Assembly (NCBI GenBank): GCA_002825465.1
Contig: PJER01000111.1
Coordinates: 1 to 6,652 of the forward strand
Source: Candidatus Thorarchaeota archaeon MP8T_1
Lineage (GTDB): Archaea > Asgardarchaeota > Thorarchaeia > Thorarchaeales > Thorarchaeaceae
DNA length: 6,652 nt
Direction of reading: 5' to 3'
Shown here: positions 5,729 through 6,652 of the stretch, piece by piece
Position numbering within the stretch: position 1 is the first letter of the stretch
Layout: each line of letters starts with the position of its first letter
Translations under genes and position numbers: made by a program
Notes under the pieces: model-generated
Told to the model about the DNA's origin: nothing
Seen by the model: the letters and a program-made list of their open reading frames with translations, nothing else
The model's database searches: none

Positions 5729-6596
5729 CTGTTTTGCCTCCGGTTTCGTAATCCTTTACATTGCCATCTTTCTGTAGAGCTACCAAAGTGGGATCCGTAT
5801 TCAGACAACTTCGTCCTGACCGCACGAGGATTCTCTTTGCATTTCTATAACGTTCAATGAATTTGTCATTGTCAGATAGAATGACATGCGCAAGTCGATC
5901 GAGCAGCAAGGAAAAAGTCATACTATCAACTGCTGATTCGTCCATGTGATCCACTAGGTGTTCCATCGTGCTGAAAAGGATCTGATCCTGTTCAAGTATC
6001 AATTCTGTTAGCAGTTTACAATCTTCTTCAGAAGGTTCTAGTCCCCATCCATTTCGTAGAAAATCCAGACATGGTCTGGGACTATCTTGGGAGAGACTTG
6101 GCTTGTGATAGATAAAGAACCGAGCTGCAGACCGAAATAGTAGGCCTCTAGTTCGCTTCTTTCTACCATCATCATCGAATTCGAATGGTGGATCTTGCTC
6201 AACAAGGTTCTGCTCTTTTAGCTTCTGAAGATGATAGTAGCATTGATAACTTGTGATTTTGTGGCTGGGATATCTTAGACCAAGACTCTCTACAATCTCT
6301 GGTACAGTCATCCAATATCTCTGGATGGGTCTTCTCACTTTAATTAAACGAGTAAGTCCTGTGCCGTCTTCAAGAGTCTGAAACTCAGTAGTAACCTCAG
6401 TTTCATACTCGCCTCTGCCCGCTGATAAAATCTTGAGGATATGCTTTCGAATGGGATGATAGAGTGATTCTTTCTGTTCCTCTGTTTCTACCACGAGCAG
6501 CGTCTTCGGATTGCTGTTTGTCTGATCGCACCCGATTGCACTATTCACATTTGCTACCACGGATATCACTTCGGTGTTCTTGACGCTTGATGCCAA
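5721..6596 (-). CDS. Winged-helix (ArsR-like) transcriptional regulator, first gene of the operon
   Basis: The product is up to 291 aa. An ArsR/MarR-like winged helix spans about residues 44-160. Its parts are LYHPIRKHILKILSAGR (45-61); MTVPEIVESLG (96-106); the recognition-helix region ITSYQCYYHLQKLKEQNLVEQ (114-134, split by pattern); and a wing with basic RKKRTRGLLFRS. Residues 62-95 form an insert between helix 1 and the MTVPEI helix that ordinary ArsR domains lack. The C-terminal 170-265 region is helical, perhaps for dimerisation or sensing; no ligand-binding motif is recognised. The start is uncertain. TTG 6596 has an in-frame TAA just upstream and would give a nearly leaderless mRNA; GTG 6569 or 6560 are alternatives, and no Shine-Dalgarno supports any of them. 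The repeats around its promoter suggest that it represses its own operon (inference). Confidence 0.85.
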   Translation of the reverse strand: MASSVKNTEVISVVANVNSAIGCDQTNSNPKTLLVVETEEQKESLYHPIRKHILKILSAGRGEYETEVTTEFQTLEDGTGLTRLIKVRRPIQRYWMTVPEIVESLGLRYPSHKITSYQCYYHLQKLKEQNLVEQDPPFEFDDDGRKKRTRGLLFRSAARFFIYHKPSLSQDSPRPCLDFLRNGWGLEPSEEDCKLLTELILEQDQILFSTMEHLVDHMDESAVDSMTFSLLLDRLAHVILSDNDKFIERYRNAKRILVRSGRSCLNTDPTLVALQKDGNVKDYETGGKTDD

Positions 6597-6599
6597 GCG

Positions 6600-6649
6600 T
6601 TATTGTAACGAGTTGCAATAAAAAATGAATATATTTAAGGTTATTGCAA
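6600..6649. repeat. Three TTATTGYAA half-sites around the operon promoter (candidate operator)
   Basis: TTATTGTAA (6600-6608), TTGCAATAA (6613-6621, inverted) and TTATTGCAA (6641-6649) are copies of one 9-bp half-site, with a single C/T difference. The first two form an inverted pair with a 4-bp spacer over the expected transcript start. The second and third are perfect inverted copies flanking the TATA box. This is what an autoregulated winged-helix dimer would be expected to bind. A fourth half-site may lie beyond base 6652. Confidence 0.65.
6629..6640 (-). promoter_or_regulatory. Archaeal TATA box of the seven-gene operon
   Basis: The minus strand reads CCTTAAATATAT, a good archaeal TATA box with a short preceding BRE-like stretch. 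The transcript start is expected about 25 bp further on, near 6605-6610. That is only about 10 nt before TTG 6596, so the first gene would have a very short or no leader. Confidence 0.65.
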
Positions 6650-6652
6650 TAG

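Overview
The window most likely comes from an Asgard archaeon, with Thorarchaeota-like lineages the best guess (inference). The grounds are a complete eukaryote-like small GTPase with all G motifs, two longin-like small proteins beside it, archaeal TATA-type promoters, GGAGGTG-type ribosome binding sites, and a mix of GTG/TTG and ATG starts. No rRNA, tRNA, CRISPR array or insertion sequence was found.

Layout. Positions 1-477 (minus strand) hold the N-terminal 159 residues of an MFS transporter of the glycoside-pentoside-hexuronide/sucrose type; the gene runs out of the window. Positions 478-924 hold no intact gene. They contain a possible leaderless promoter for the transporter, a perfect 10-bp inverted repeat (546-555/595-604), and on the plus strand the scar of an ABC-2 type export operon. 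In the scar, the first ~22 codons of an ATPase with its ribosome binding site are joined directly to the last ~40 codons of a permease. A translationally coupled and decayed start of a third gene follows.

Positions 925-6596 are one tightly packed minus-strand operon of seven genes. In transcription order they are: a winged-helix regulator (6596-5721); a Ras/Rab/Arf-like GTPase (5728-5180, overlapping by 8 nt); a CxxC/CxxxH zinc-ribbon protein of 86 aa (5176-4916); a longin-like protein (4870-4424); a polytopic membrane protein of about 13-15 helices (4411-3035); a second longin-like protein (2931-2440); and an 8-helix membrane histidine-kinase-like protein with a degenerate ATPase domain (2439-925). 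The promoter lies at 6629-6640. It is bracketed by three copies of a TTATTGYAA half-site that look like the operator of the regulator.

Working hypothesis (inference): the operon encodes a membrane-associated signalling module. A GTPase switch is partnered by two longin-like proteins (GTPase-binding scaffold folds in eukaryotes and Asgard archaea) and linked to two membrane proteins, one carrying a phosphoacceptor-type histidine domain with a probable pseudokinase ATPase. The first gene probably controls the set. I know of no characterised system with this composition.
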